Shown here in pieces: positions 8,859-17,232 of a stretch of DNA of 64,000 nucleotides. Numbering within the stretch: the first letter of the stretch is position 1; every line of letters begins with the position of its first letter. The DNA lies in the NCBI RefSeq assembly GCF_008014675.1, contig NZ_VOXD01000016.1:62001-126000 (forward strand), read 5' to 3'. The notes below the pieces were generated by a model that was not told the DNA's origin, ran no database searches, and saw only the letters and a program-made list of their open reading frames with translations. Made by a program: the position numbers and the translations under genes. The stretch comes from Neolewinella aurantiaca. GTDB lineage: Bacteria; Bacteroidota; Bacteroidia; Chitinophagales; Saprospiraceae.

Positions 8859-11678
8859 TTAATTCAATCTCACCGGTTCTCCGTATCCCAGTTCTTTCAT
8901 TCGCGGAAGCTGCGTTTTCGCATCGCCAACTATCAGCCAGATCATTTCACCTGGCTTCAGGTACTGTTCGGCGAGTTGCTTGATTTTCTTCTGGCTCATG
9001 CCGCGCACGATGGCTTCGCGGTCTTTCACATAGTTGGCGTCCCAGCCGTATTCGCTCATGTTGCCGAGCATGTTCAGTTTGGCTCCTGCGGTCTCGAAGG
9101 CGCGGGCATTGGATTTGGTCAGGAAGCTGCGGGTCGTTTCCAGGTCTTTTTCCGAGAAGGTTGCCGGGTAATCCTCAAGGATCTCCTTAACGGCCTGGGC
9201 AGATTCCAGCGTGACGTTGCTGCGCACGCCGCTACCGATCTGGAATTCTCCCACTTCCTTCGAGCCGGAGAACCCGGAGCGGATGCCGTAGGTGTAGCCT
9301 TTGCTTTCGCGGAGTTCCTGCGTCAGGCGGGAGGCGAAGCCGCCACCGCCCAGGATGTAATTCATCACGGTGGCGGGGTAGTAGTCGGCGTCGGCGACGG
9401 TCGGGGCCGGCTTACCAATACGGAGGACGGATTGTTTGGCACCTGGCACATCGTAGAAGTAAACTTTTGCCGTCGCCGGTGGGGCAGGAACGGGCCACTG
9501 CTTTACGGTTACTTCTTTGGCCGGCCAGGCCTCCACCAGCTTGTCCAGCGGAGCGGTGACAGCAGACTGGTCTAGTGCGCCCACAACGTTCATTTTTGCG
9601 ATGGAAGGAGAGAGGTAGTTGCTGTAGTAGCTCTTTAGGTCGTCCATCGTTATGGCGGGAATCGATGTTGGCGTGCCGAGCTCATTGTAAGCCCGGATGT
9701 TGTCATCGCCGTACAGTAGTTTGTTCCATTCCGCACTGGCAATCGCGTTGGGCGAAGCTGCTTCCTGCTCGAGGTCGCTCAGGGTTTCTCGGCGGATGGT
9801 TTCGAGCTCTTCGGCGTCCCAGCGGGGCTCCAGGAGAATTTCGGTGAGCAGCGCCATGGTAGCCGGGTAGTTGCGGGCAAGCGTGTTACCGTAAATCACG
9901 AAACTTTCAGTAGAAGAATAGACATTGATGCGCGCTCCCAGTTGCTGGATGGCGGCTTCCAGTTCGGCGGTCGTTTTATTTTTGGTGCCTTTGGTCATCA
10001 GTTCGGCCAGCATATTCGCTACGCCGGGTTTTTCCAGGCTTTCCTGCAGTTGCCCGCCAGGAATGGTGAGGTTGAAGTTTACCAGTGGTACTTCTCCGTT
10101 CTCGATGCCGTACACGCCAATGCCGTTGTCGAGCGTAGTTTGCCAAACGGTGGGCGGGGTAATTTCCGGTGCTTCGCCGTAAGGTGGTTCCGACGAGCGA
10201 TCGAATGTAGACGGAGTGGGTTCGTACTCTGCCGCTACAGAGGCATCGAACTCCTCTTCGGCTCCGGTTTCAATTTTTTCTTCCACCACTTCGGCTTTTT
10301 CTGAGCCGGAGAGCGCGAGGGCTTTTTCTCCCTTCGGCACGAAACTGGTGGCCACAAACGGCCGGCCTTTGATGTAGGTTTCGTACACCCGTTTTACGTC
10401 AGCAGCGCTTACGGAGAGGATGTTGTCGATGTCTTTTTCCACGTAACCGGGGTCTCCGGCAAACATATTGTACTGCGCGAGTTGGAATCCCTTGCCGAGT
10501 ACGCTGCTGAGCCCGTTGTAGAACCGGGTTTCCTGGCCGGCCTTGATGCGGTTCAGGTCTGTATCTGAGATGCCGTTGGTCTCGAAGCGGGCAAAAGCCG
10601 CTTCCACTCCTGCCATAACGGAGTCCAGCGAAGTACCGGGGAAGGCCCGGATAGTAAGCTGGGCTTCGCCCGCCAATTCGGAAGTGGAGTTGAACATCCT
10701 TACGTTGGGCGCAAGCTTTTTTTCGTCAACCAACACAGTGTTGAAGGGAGCTTCTTTACCGTAGGCCAGGAAGTCGGTCAGCACGTCCAGCGCATAAGCG
10801 TCTTCGGAGTACTGTTCTACCGTTGGCCAGACCATGGTGAGCTGCGGCAGCCGTGCAAAATTATCTTCGTGGTACAGCTTTACGGTTTCGCTCAGCTGGC
10901 CCCGGCGAACGGCCATGTTCTTTACCTCTTCTCCGGCGGAGATCTCGCCGAAGTACTTCTCGACCCACGTTCTGGCTTGCGCGGGGTCAAAGTCTCCGGC
11001 GATGGTGAGCGTTACGTTATTAGGTACGTACCAGCGGCGGAAAAACTCTTTAACGTCGGCCAGTGTAGCGTTGTCCAGGTCTTCCAACGAGCCGATTACC
11101 TGCCAGTTGTAAGGATGATCGTTGGGGTATAAGGCTTTGTCGATCACATAGGAGTTGTGGCCGTAAGGGCGGTTGTCGTAACTCTGGCGTTTTTCGTTTT
11201 TGACGACCTGTTTCTCTTTGGCCAGCACTGGTTCGGTGACGGTGTTGATGAACCAGCCCAGCTTGTCGGCTTCGGCCCAGATCATTTTTTCGAGGGCGTC
11301 TTTGGGGACGGTTTGGAAGTAGTTCGTCCGGTCCCGGTTGGTGGAGCCGTTGGCTCCCGAGCCACCGATGCGGGCGCTCATGGCGTCGAGCCCGCCTTTG
11401 CCCAGGTTCTCCGATTCCAGGAAGAGCAGGTGCTCAAATAAGTGGGCAAAGCCGGTGCGTCCTTCTTTCTCGCGGGCGGAGCCAACGTGGGCCGTTAACG
11501 CCACGGCTACCACGGGGTCCGATTTGTCTACGTGGAGCACTACGTCCAATCCGTTGTCGAGCTCAAATTTTTCGTAGGGGACGGAGAATTTGCCGGTAGT
11601 AGTACTGGTGTTGCTCTGGTCTGCGTTGCAAGCGAAAAGGGAAAACAGTAATAGCAGGGCGATGAATCTTGGAAGCAT
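8859..11678 (-). CDS. M16 family zinc metallopeptidase lipoprotein with two M16 modules
   Basis: This 939-residue protein begins MLPRFIALLLLFSLFAC, a lipoprotein signal with the lipidated Cys at about residue 17. The N-terminal M16 module carries the inverted zinc motif HLFEH (residues 79-83), and the third ligand is expected in the downstream KEKQVVKNEKRQSYD helix. After an acidic linker (ETGAEEEFDASVAAEYEP, about residue 470) comes a second M16 module without HxxEH, the usual partner half that closes the chamber. Fused active/inactive pairs are common in Bacteroidota, where they degrade peptides in the periplasm or at the envelope. Motif copy 4 lies 24 bases upstream of the start, oriented with the gene. 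Confidence 0.93.
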   Translation of the reverse strand: MLPRFIALLLLFSLFACNADQSNTSTTTGKFSVPYEKFELDNGLDVVLHVDKSDPVVAVALTAHVGSAREKEGRTGFAHLFEHLLFLESENLGKGGLDAMSARIGGSGANGSTNRDRTNYFQTVPKDALEKMIWAEADKLGWFINTVTEPVLAKEKQVVKNEKRQSYDNRPYGHNSYVIDKALYPNDHPYNWQVIGSLEDLDNATLADVKEFFRRWYVPNNVTLTIAGDFDPAQARTWVEKYFGEISAGEEVKNMAVRRGQLSETVKLYHEDNFARLPQLTMVWPTVEQYSEDAYALDVLTDFLAYGKEAPFNTVLVDEKKLAPNVRMFNSTSELAGEAQLTIRAFPGTSLDSVMAGVEAAFARFETNGISDTDLNRIKAGQETRFYNGLSSVLGKGFQLAQYNMFAGDPGYVEKDIDNILSVSAADVKRVYETYIKGRPFVATSFVPKGEKALALSGSEKAEVVEEKIETGAEEEFDASVAAEYEPTPSTFDRSSEPPYGEAPEITPPTVWQTTLDNGIGVYGIENGEVPLVNFNLTIPGGQLQESLEKPGVANMLAELMTKGTKNKTTAELEAAIQQLGARINVYSSTESFVIYGNTLARNYPATMALLTEILLEPRWDAEELETIRRETLSDLEQEAASPNAIASAEWNKLLYGDDNIRAYNELGTPTSIPAITMDDLKSYYSNYLSPSIAKMNVVGALDQSAVTAPLDKLVEAWPAKEVTVKQWPVPAPPATAKVYFYDVPGAKQSVLRIGKPAPTVADADYYPATVMNYILGGGGFASRLTQELRESKGYTYGIRSGFSGSKEVGEFQIGSGVRSNVTLESAQAVKEILEDYPATFSEKDLETTRSFLTKSNARAFETAGAKLNMLGNMSEYGWDANYVKDREAIVRGMSQKKIKQLAEQYLKPGEMIWLIVGDAKTQLPRMKELGYGEPVRLN

Positions 11679-11701
11679 AGGTGGTGGTTATTGGTCTGTT
11701 T

Positions 11702-11722
11702 GGGCGCGGACGCAGGATGCAA
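11702..11722 (-). repeat. Dispersed motif, copy 4 (extra-T variant)
   Basis: It reads TTGCATCCTGCG-TC-CGCGCCC on the minus strand. The identical 21-mer occurs again at 62652-62672, also upstream of a minus-strand gene. Confidence 0.75.
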
Positions 11723-11867
11723 GGTAAGGTTGGCGGAGCATTCGGTCCGAAAGCAAAGCACCGTTTGTAAACTGGACGCTCAACGTCCCCGACAAATTCT
11801 TTTTCTCTTGCTGTAACGGTTCGTGGATGTCTGGCCATAAAGAGGCAAACTAAAATACCCTTTAACT

Positions 11868-12410
11868 ATGACTTTTAAGTCCTTGCCTTTCTTCTTTGCC
11901 CTGTTTACTGTTGGTTTGTCTTCCTGCGGACTGGTGGATGATGTCGTTCCGGATATTACGGTTGATGTAGACGGATCTGAGATCGTTTTCACCCTGCCGG
12001 AGGCCGACGAAGCCGGAACCTTCGTACTCCCCGATCAGGAAATACCGAGCGAAGTTGTTGCTAAACTCAACGACGAGAACATTAGCGCCGACCGCGTGAA
12101 ATCGGTGAAACTCAATAGCGCTCTCTTCCGGGTCGCAACGGCCAACGCTGCGATTGATTTTACTGCGGTAGACCGCGTCAAACTCACCATCACCACCCCC
12201 GGGCTGGGCACCATCACCCTGGCTGAGAACGACTTCTCTGACCTGAGTGGCGGATCCGTCACCCTTGAGGTCAACGACACTGAATTGCTGGACCACCTCC
12301 TCTCCGCCACATCAGATTTTCAGCTGACCATAACCACCAATACTCCCGTTCCCGCAGATACTGATCTTGCGGTTAAGCCGGAGTTCAGGCTTACGGCTTC
12401 GCCGCTGTAA
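11868..12410 (+). CDS. Hypothetical lipoprotein, 180 aa
   Basis: The start at 11868 gives MTFKSLPFFFALFTVGLSSC, a short lipoprotein signal with Cys at residue 20. The mature part is acidic and beta-rich (VVPDITVDVDGSEIVFTLPEADEAGTF) with Thr/Asp repeats, and it ends with VKPEFRLTASPL. No catalytic motif is visible and no family was recognised. It is divergent from the M16 peptidase and closed by a 12-bp-stem terminator 28 bases downstream. Surface or periplasmic location is inferred from the lipobox. Confidence 0.78.
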   Translation: MTFKSLPFFFALFTVGLSSCGLVDDVVPDITVDVDGSEIVFTLPEADEAGTFVLPDQEIPSEVVAKLNDENISADRVKSVKLNSALFRVATANAAIDFTAVDRVKLTITTPGLGTITLAENDFSDLSGGSVTLEVNDTELLDHLLSATSDFQLTITTNTPVPADTDLAVKPEFRLTASPL

Positions 12411-12438
12411 GGTTAAATTATCGCAGATGCTGCAATCC

Positions 12439-12474
12439 AAAGCCCTACGGAATACCCGTAGGGCTTTGTGTTTT
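12439..12474. terminator. Bidirectional terminator with 12-bp stem
   Basis: AAAGCCCTACGG (12439-12450) pairs perfectly with CCGTAGGGCTTT (12456-12467), followed on the plus strand by a GTGTTTTG tract. The stop codon of the minus-strand flavin reductase lies inside the stem, so it can serve both convergent genes. Confidence 0.85.
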
Positions 12475-12936
12475 GTGTATCTGTGCCTTTCTGTCTATTC
12501 CCACCCACCCGTGCCAAGCCGGCCCGTATTCCATGCCCAGGTATTCGGCGGAAAGCCGAAACGCCTCGTAAAAGGATGCATTAATTTGTTCATCGTTGCT
12601 CACGGAAAGTACCGACATCCGCTTGCCGCGTAGTTGCCGGCCCAGGTCTTTTCGGCTCTTGAGCAGATCACTCAGACGGTCAAAAAAGATCTTCATCGGC
12701 CCCGACATGGCGTACCAGTACACCGGGCTGGCGAAGATGATCTGGTCGGAGAGTAAAACCTTTGTCTCGATCAGCCGCAGAAAGTCGTCATCCGCTGGGT
12801 ATTCCTGCTCGTAGCTGAAGGGATGAATCTTGTAATCGAGCAGGTCGAGGTGTTCCGCTTTGAGCTCGTTGGCGAGGCGTTGGGCGACGTGGAAGGTATC
12901 GCCGCCGGGGCGTGCGGAAGCTTGGAGGAGGAGCAT
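12445..12936 (-). CDS. NAD(P)H-dependent FMN reductase, flavodoxin-like fold, 163 aa
   Basis: Starting at 12936, the protein opens MLLLQASARPGGDTFHVAQRL, where the SARPGGDT loop binds the FMN phosphate. The second flavin contact ASPVYWYAMSGPMKIFFDRL is the classic motif of the NADPH-dependent FMN reductase/flavodoxin_2 group. An earlier ATG (12969) would overlap the upstream gene. The chosen start lies 4 bases after that gene's stop, which suggests translational coupling. Likely role: two-electron reduction of quinones or other acceptors in the cytoplasm; the substrate cannot be assigned. Confidence 0.85.
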   Translation of the reverse strand: MLLLQASARPGGDTFHVAQRLANELKAEHLDLLDYKIHPFSYEQEYPADDDFLRLIETKVLLSDQIIFASPVYWYAMSGPMKIFFDRLSDLLKSRKDLGRQLRGKRMSVLSVSNDEQINASFYEAFRLSAEYLGMEYGPAWHGWVGIDRKAQIHKTQSPTGIP

Positions 12937-12940
12937 TTCA

Positions 12941-13183
12941 TCAGGGCAGATTATTGAAGAGAACGGCAAGTAAAAACAAGAAAGAGCTACCCAGCAGCCA
13001 ATACAGCGGCCACCATCTCATTTTTCGGATTCCTTCTCTTGCTTCTTTCTCCTCAGCGGTTAACTTGTCAGGGTGTAAAGTATACCCTTTCCAGCTCAAC
13101 CATATCATTTTCAGGTTGTAGAATCCGCCCATTACAAAGGCGGAGAAAGAAAGATAAAGGAAGACTTTATATAGTATATCCAT
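12941..13183 (-). CDS. Small two-helix membrane protein, 80 aa
   Basis: The sequence has a hydrophobic N-terminal helix (LYKVFLYLSFSAFVMGGF), a charged middle (DKLTAEEKEAREGIRKMRWW) and a second hydrophobic helix (PLYWLLGSSFLFLLAVLF). It begins at the ATG at 13183 and ends 4 bases before the flavin reductase start, forming a two-gene unit. No family recognised. It lies 37 bases downstream of the ileS stop on the same strand, so read-through from ileS is possible. Confidence 0.7.
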   Translation of the reverse strand: MDILYKVFLYLSFSAFVMGGFYNLKMIWLSWKGYTLHPDKLTAEEKEAREGIRKMRWWPLYWLLGSSFLFLLAVLFNNLP

Positions 13184-13220
13184 GACCTGAGAATGTCTAC
13201 CGCTTTCGTTGAGAAGCTGT

Positions 13221-16200
13221 CTAAACCCGGCTCACCGCCAGCGTAGCCGTTTCTTCACCCGGCAACTCCAGTGCATCGCCATCAACATCGCCATCAAGTA
13301 CCAGGCTATCCGCCAGTACTTCGGAGGAGATGTAGTCACGGAAAGCCGTAGCGGCTTCCTCCACCGCGGGGGAACCCTGCAGGCGAACGCGGATGCGGTC
13401 GGTCACCTCGAAGTCGAGGTCTTTGCGCATGTTCTGGATGCGGTTGACGAGTTCGCGGGCAAGGCCTTCCTTCGCCAGTTCGGGCGTAACGGTAACGTCG
13501 AGCGCAACGCTGACTTCGCCGTCGGAGGCGACCTTCCATCCGGGGATGTCTTCAGTGGCAATCATCACGTCTTCCAGCGTGATGGCAACCTCCTCGTCAT
13601 TGACGGTGAGTACAAAGGCTCCGGATTTCTCCAGCAGTGTGATGTCGTCTCCGCTCATCTGGGTGATGGCCGCAGCAACGTCTTTCATCATCTTGCCGAC
13701 CTTCTTGCCGAGGACGCGGAAGTTGGCCTTGATGCTCTTTTTTAGGAAATCGCCGTCGGTCAGGAATTCAACTTCTTTGATGTTGGTCTCAGACTTGATG
13801 ATGTCGGCTACAGCCTCTACGTGAGCCTGGAACTCAGCGTCGGTCGCCGGTACGAGGATCTTCTGTAGCGGCTGGCGCACGCGGAGATTATCGGCCTTAC
13901 GCAGCGAAAGCGTCAGCGAGCTGATGCGCTGAGCGTAAGCCATCCGCGTTTCCAGGTCTTTGTCGATCTGGCGATCGTTGGCTTCAGGCAGGATGCTGAG
14001 GTGAACGCTGTCGGCCAATGCTCCTTCACGTCCTTCCAGTGCACCTGCGTCCGCGCCTCCGCGCAACAAATCACGGTAAAGATGATCGGCGTAGAAGGGC
14101 GCTACGGGAGACATAAGGTGAGCTACCTGCAACAGGCAACCATGCAGTGTCTGGTAAGCTGCACGCTTATCCTGGCTCATTTCTCCTTTCCAGAAACGGC
14201 GGCGACACTGACGCACGTACCAGTTGGAAAGCTCGGCGTTGACGAAGTTTTCGATGGCACGGCAGGCTGGTGTTGCGTCGTAAGCTGCGTAGAGCTCAGA
14301 AACTTCCCTGGTCAGGGAGTTGAGGCGACTGATGATCCAACGGTCAATTTCGGGCAGGTCTTTGTACGCCACCGGCTGAGCCGTCAGCGGATCGTACCCG
14401 TCAATGTTGGCGTAAAGCGCAAAGAAGTTGTAGGTGTTGTGCAGCGTGCCGAAGAAGACACGACGGACTTCCTGAATGCCTTCCTCGTTGAATTTTAGAT
14501 TGTCCCACGGGTTGGCGTTGCTGATCATGTACCAGCGCGTAGCGTCGGCGCCGTACTTGTCGATGGTAACGAAGGGATCTACCGCATTGCCGAGGCGCTT
14601 CGACATTTTCTTCCCCTCTTTGTCAAGAACGAGCCCGTTGGAGACTACGTTTTTGTAAGCAACAGAGTCGAAGACCATCGTGCCGATGGCGTGAAGGGTA
14701 TAGAACCAGCCACGGGTCTGGTCGACGCCTTCGGCGATAAAGTCGGCCGGGAAGGCCGCTCCCTGCCCCCTGGCCCCCAAAGGGGGAAGGGGAGCTGTGG
14801 AGTCCTGGCTTTGGGTCAGGAAGGGCGGGCGCAAGTGGAGGCCCTGGTCCAGCATATCTTTAGTGAACGTTGGGCGGGTGTTCAGTGCATAACGAATTTG
14901 TGCTAGAACCTCATCCGGGTTCTGCAGTACTTCATCGTTAGTAAACCGGATCACTCTGAACCCTTTGCTGTTGAGGATCTTAGTCCGCTCCTGATCAAGC
15001 TCTGCGGCTTCTTTTGAATTATGGATTGCTCCATCAACTTCAATGATGAGTCGTTTCTTCAGGTGAAGAAAATCAACGATGAAGTTGCCAATGATATGTT
15101 GGCGACGAAATTTATTTTCTTCGAACTGCTTATTTGACAACAAGGTCCAGAGAGCTTCTTCTGAAGGCGTCGCTTTCTCATTGCGCATTTCCCGTGCATA
15201 CTCTTTTAACTGAGCATAGGTCATGGGGTTCGCCGTCTGATATACTGGAGGCTCCTCGTCAGTAGTGGAGGGGGTCCCGGTTCCCCCTTTGGGGGTTAGG
15301 GGGCCAGGGAAACCCCACTGCGCGTAAGGCATGGAGCCGGAGTCGAACCAAACATCGATCAGGTCGAGCTCGCGGACAAGCTTCTTGCCGTTCTGGAAAA
15401 GAACCACTTCATCGATGTAGGGACGGTGGAGGTCTTTCGGCACGCTCTGATTAAGGCCCAGCTCTTTGTTGGCCACCTGGATGGCAGCGTCGAGCTCGGC
15501 GATGGAGCCGATGCAGACTTCCTCCGAACCATCATCACTGCGCCAGATGGGCAGCGGGATGCCCCAGTAGCGAGAACGACTGAGGTTCCAGTCATTCAGG
15601 TTTTCGAGCCACTTGCCGAAGCGACCGGTGCCGGTGCTTTCGGGCTGCCAGTTGATGGTGTCGTTGAGCTCGCTCATGCGCTCCTTGACGGCGCTGGCCT
15701 TGATGAACCAGCTGTCGAGGGGGTAGTAGAGTACGGGCTTGTCGGTCCGCCAGCAGTGGGGATAGCTGTGGTTGTACTTGGCTACGTTGAAGGCGAGGCC
15801 CACTGTTTTGAGGTGGATGGCGATGTCGACGTTAACGTCTTTGTATTCGGGGTCGTCTTTGTAGTCTTTGACGTAGCGGCCGGCAAACTGGCCGGCGTCG
15901 GCGGTGAATTTACCTTGCTTGTCCACCAGGGTCAGTGAGCCGATACCGTTGGCTTTGCCAACGGCCATATCGTCCTGGCCGAAACTGGGTGCGGTATGCA
16001 CGATACCGGTACCGGCATCGGTGGTTACGAAGTTGCCGGTGATGACGCGGAAGGCGTCGCCATCGGTAGGTACGGGACCTTTAAGGAGTTGCTCGTAGCG
16101 CAGCCCGGCCAGCTTGCTGCCGGGGAAGGGCGCACTCATGGCTTCCACTACCGGTTGATTGTGGCCACCAAACCATTTCGAAACGAGTTCCTTGGCCAAA

Positions 16201-17075
16201 ACGACGTCGTTGGGAGCTCCGGTATATTGGTTCTTGGTCCGCACTTTGACGTATTCGATATCGGGGCCTACGGTGAGGGCGGTGTTACTCGGCAGGGTCC
16301 AGGGCGTCGTCGTCCAGGCGATGATGTGCACATCGCTGCTGTCCTCAGAACCCATCACTGCACCTGCGTCTGCGCCCTCTTCTGTCTGAGGCATTACTGG
16401 CAGGCTCCAGAGCCACGCAAAATCTGCGTCGCGCTGCGCTTGAAACATCGCTACAACGGTGGTGTCGCTTACATCCTGATAAGCACCGGGCATGTTCAAT
16501 TCGTGCGAACTGAGGCCCGTACCCGCTGCGGGAGAGTAGGGCTGGATAGTGTAACCTTTGTACATCAGGCCTTTGTCGTAGATCTGCTTGAGCAGCCACC
16601 AGACCGACTCCATGTACTCTTTTTCGTAAGTTACGTAAGGCTTCTCCAGGTCGACCCAGTAGCCCATTTTTACGGTGATGTCGTCCCAGATGCCTTTAAA
16701 GCGCATCACGGTTTCCTTACAGGCTTTGTTGTAGTCGTCGACGGAGATCTTCGTGCCGATGTCTTCCTTGGTGATTCCGAGTTCAGATTCCACCTTCAGT
16801 TCGATGGGCAGGCCGTGGGTGTCCCATCCACCCTTGCGTTCTACCCGTTTGCCCGTCAGGGTTTGGTAGCGGCAGAAGATATCCTTGATGGTCCGTGCCA
16901 TTACGTGGTGGATGCCCGGCTTGCCGTTGGCTGAAGGAGGGCCTTCGTAAAAGACAAAGGAGTTTTCGATGTCCCGCTCCTCAATGCTGCGCTTGAACAC
17001 ATCGTTTTTCTCCCAGAATTCCAGGATTTGCTTGTCTACTTCGGGAAGGTCTAACTGATTGTAAGTGGAAAACAT
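13221..17075 (-). CDS. ileS: Isoleucine--tRNA ligase carrying an in-frame DUF559 insertion
   Basis: This class I synthetase charges tRNA-Ile. The protein is 1,284 aa, about 183 residues longer than expected. The ATP-binding signature appears as PPSANGKPGIHHVMAR near residue 50, the HIGH variant normal for this lineage. The editing-domain region includes AWTTTPWTLPSNTAL, and the second signature is GKKMSKRLGNAVDPF. Residues about 590-772, between DSGSMPYAQWGFPG and AAFPADFIAEGVDQTRGW, are foreign (see 14761-15309). Two copies of the dispersed 20-bp motif also lie inside the gene, encoding EEGADAGAVMG and RGGADAGALEG in surface-loop positions. Expression appears to be controlled by an Ile-codon leader and attenuator at 17105-17240. 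The catalytic motifs are intact, so the enzyme is expected to work. Confidence 0.97.
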   Translation of the reverse strand: MFSTYNQLDLPEVDKQILEFWEKNDVFKRSIEERDIENSFVFYEGPPSANGKPGIHHVMARTIKDIFCRYQTLTGKRVERKGGWDTHGLPIELKVESELGITKEDIGTKISVDDYNKACKETVMRFKGIWDDITVKMGYWVDLEKPYVTYEKEYMESVWWLLKQIYDKGLMYKGYTIQPYSPAAGTGLSSHELNMPGAYQDVSDTTVVAMFQAQRDADFAWLWSLPVMPQTEEGADAGAVMGSEDSSDVHIIAWTTTPWTLPSNTALTVGPDIEYVKVRTKNQYTGAPNDVVLAKELVSKWFGGHNQPVVEAMSAPFPGSKLAGLRYEQLLKGPVPTDGDAFRVITGNFVTTDAGTGIVHTAPSFGQDDMAVGKANGIGSLTLVDKQGKFTADAGQFAGRYVKDYKDDPEYKDVNVDIAIHLKTVGLAFNVAKYNHSYPHCWRTDKPVLYYPLDSWFIKASAVKERMSELNDTINWQPESTGTGRFGKWLENLNDWNLSRSRYWGIPLPIWRSDDGSEEVCIGSIAELDAAIQVANKELGLNQSVPKDLHRPYIDEVVLFQNGKKLVRELDLIDVWFDSGSMPYAQWGFPGPLTPKGGTGTPSTTDEEPPVYQTANPMTYAQLKEYAREMRNEKATPSEEALWTLLSNKQFEENKFRRQHIIGNFIVDFLHLKKRLIIEVDGAIHNSKEAAELDQERTKILNSKGFRVIRFTNDEVLQNPDEVLAQIRYALNTRPTFTKDMLDQGLHLRPPFLTQSQDSTAPLPPLGARGQGAAFPADFIAEGVDQTRGWFYTLHAIGTMVFDSVAYKNVVSNGLVLDKEGKKMSKRLGNAVDPFVTIDKYGADATRWYMISNANPWDNLKFNEEGIQEVRRVFFGTLHNTYNFFALYANIDGYDPLTAQPVAYKDLPEIDRWIISRLNSLTREVSELYAAYDATPACRAIENFVNAELSNWYVRQCRRRFWKGEMSQDKRAAYQTLHGCLLQVAHLMSPVAPFYADHLYRDLLRGGADAGALEGREGALADSVHLSILPEANDRQIDKDLETRMAYAQRISSLTLSLRKADNLRVRQPLQKILVPATDAEFQAHVEAVADIIKSETNIKEVEFLTDGDFLKKSIKANFRVLGKKVGKMMKDVAAAITQMSGDDITLLEKSGAFVLTVNDEEVAITLEDVMIATEDIPGWKVASDGEVSVALDVTVTPELAKEGLARELVNRIQNMRKDLDFEVTDRIRVRLQGSPAVEEAATAFRDYISSEVLADSLVLDGDVDGDALELPGEETATLAVSRV
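14039..14058 (+). repeat. Dispersed motif, copy 5, inside ileS
   Basis: It has two terminal mismatches to the consensus. On the coding strand it encodes the GGADAGA part of RGGADAGALEGREG near the IleRS C-terminal anticodon-binding region. Confidence 0.65.
14761..15309 (-). mobile_element. In-frame DUF559 nuclease element inserted in ileS, 549 bp
   Basis: The ends are imperfect terminal inverted repeats: CCCTGCCCCCTGGCCCCC at the left and its relative GGGGGTTAGGGGGCCAGGG at the right, each followed inward by a CCCCCAAAGGGGG palindrome. The length is exactly 183 codons and the frame is open in step with ileS. The encoded core is a DUF559 (Vsr-like, PD-(D/E)XK) nuclease domain: MRNEKATPSEEALWTLL, FRRQHIIGNFIVDF, then LIIEVDGAIHN with Asp and Glu-x-Asp active-site candidates, then FRVIRFTNDEVL. 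Low-complexity linkers (PLTPKGGTGTPS, PLPPLGARGQG) come from the inverted repeats. No intein splice-junction residues are seen. Autonomous mobility is inference. Confidence 0.82.
16358..16377 (+). repeat. Dispersed motif, copy 6, inside ileS
   Basis: It has two mismatches to the consensus. On the coding strand it encodes EGADAGA just before the conserved AWTTTPWTLP block, in a stretch that looks expanded relative to usual IleRS sequences. Confidence 0.6.
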
Positions 17076-17107
17076 CTGCGGGTGGATATATAATAAGGGG
17101 CAAAAAT

Positions 17108-17142
17108 AAAAAAAGCTCCGTCGGAAACGGGTCCGTCGGAGC
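17108..17142 (-). terminator. Attenuator terminator of the ileS leader
   Basis: On the minus strand GCTCCG-A-CGGA pairs with TCCG-A-CGGAGC (17115-17142) around a CCCGTT loop, followed by seven U residues. It sits between the leader peptide stop (17172) and the ileS ATG (17075), so it should stop transcription before ileS unless it is prevented from folding. Confidence 0.85.
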
Positions 17143-17179
17143 TTTCATGCTGTGCAAAATACAGCGGCAACCTACGGAC
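17131..17179 (-). promoter_or_regulatory. Candidate antiterminator pairing in the ileS leader
   Basis: GUCCGU at 17179-17174 (over the last leader codons CGU CCG UAG) can pair with ACGGAC at 17136-17131, which is the 5' arm of the terminator. The alternative partner of GUCCGU is the ACGG-CGC segment directly after the Ile codons. This gives the 1:2, 2:3, 3:4 arrangement of amino-acid attenuators. Folding energies were not computed. Confidence 0.65.
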
Positions 17180-17228
17180 GCGAAGCGCCGTCGATAATTA
17201 TGCCGCAAATAATTCGTGCTACTAACAT
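17172..17228 (-). CDS. ileS leader peptide, 18 aa with five Ile codons
   Basis: The frame reads MLVARIICGIIIDGASRP and stops at 17172. Ile codons ATT ATT and ATA ATT ATC fall within seven codons, all three Ile codons are used, and GAC GGC GCT follows. The ATG lies 4 bases after the -7 box TACCTTTG, so the mRNA is probably leaderless. Stalling of a ribosome short of Ile-tRNA would cover the segment after the Ile codons and release the antiterminator, raising ileS transcription. This is inferred from sequence only, but peptide content, promoter, terminator and gene identity all agree. Confidence 0.78.
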   Translation of the reverse strand: MLVARIICGIIIDGASRP

Positions 17229-17232
17229 ATTG

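Noticed and set aside
14761-15309. Intein in IleRS
   Set aside because: There is no Cys/Ser at the N-terminal junction, no C-terminal His-Asn, and no HINT blocks. The insert is a DUF559 domain with inverted repeats at its ends.
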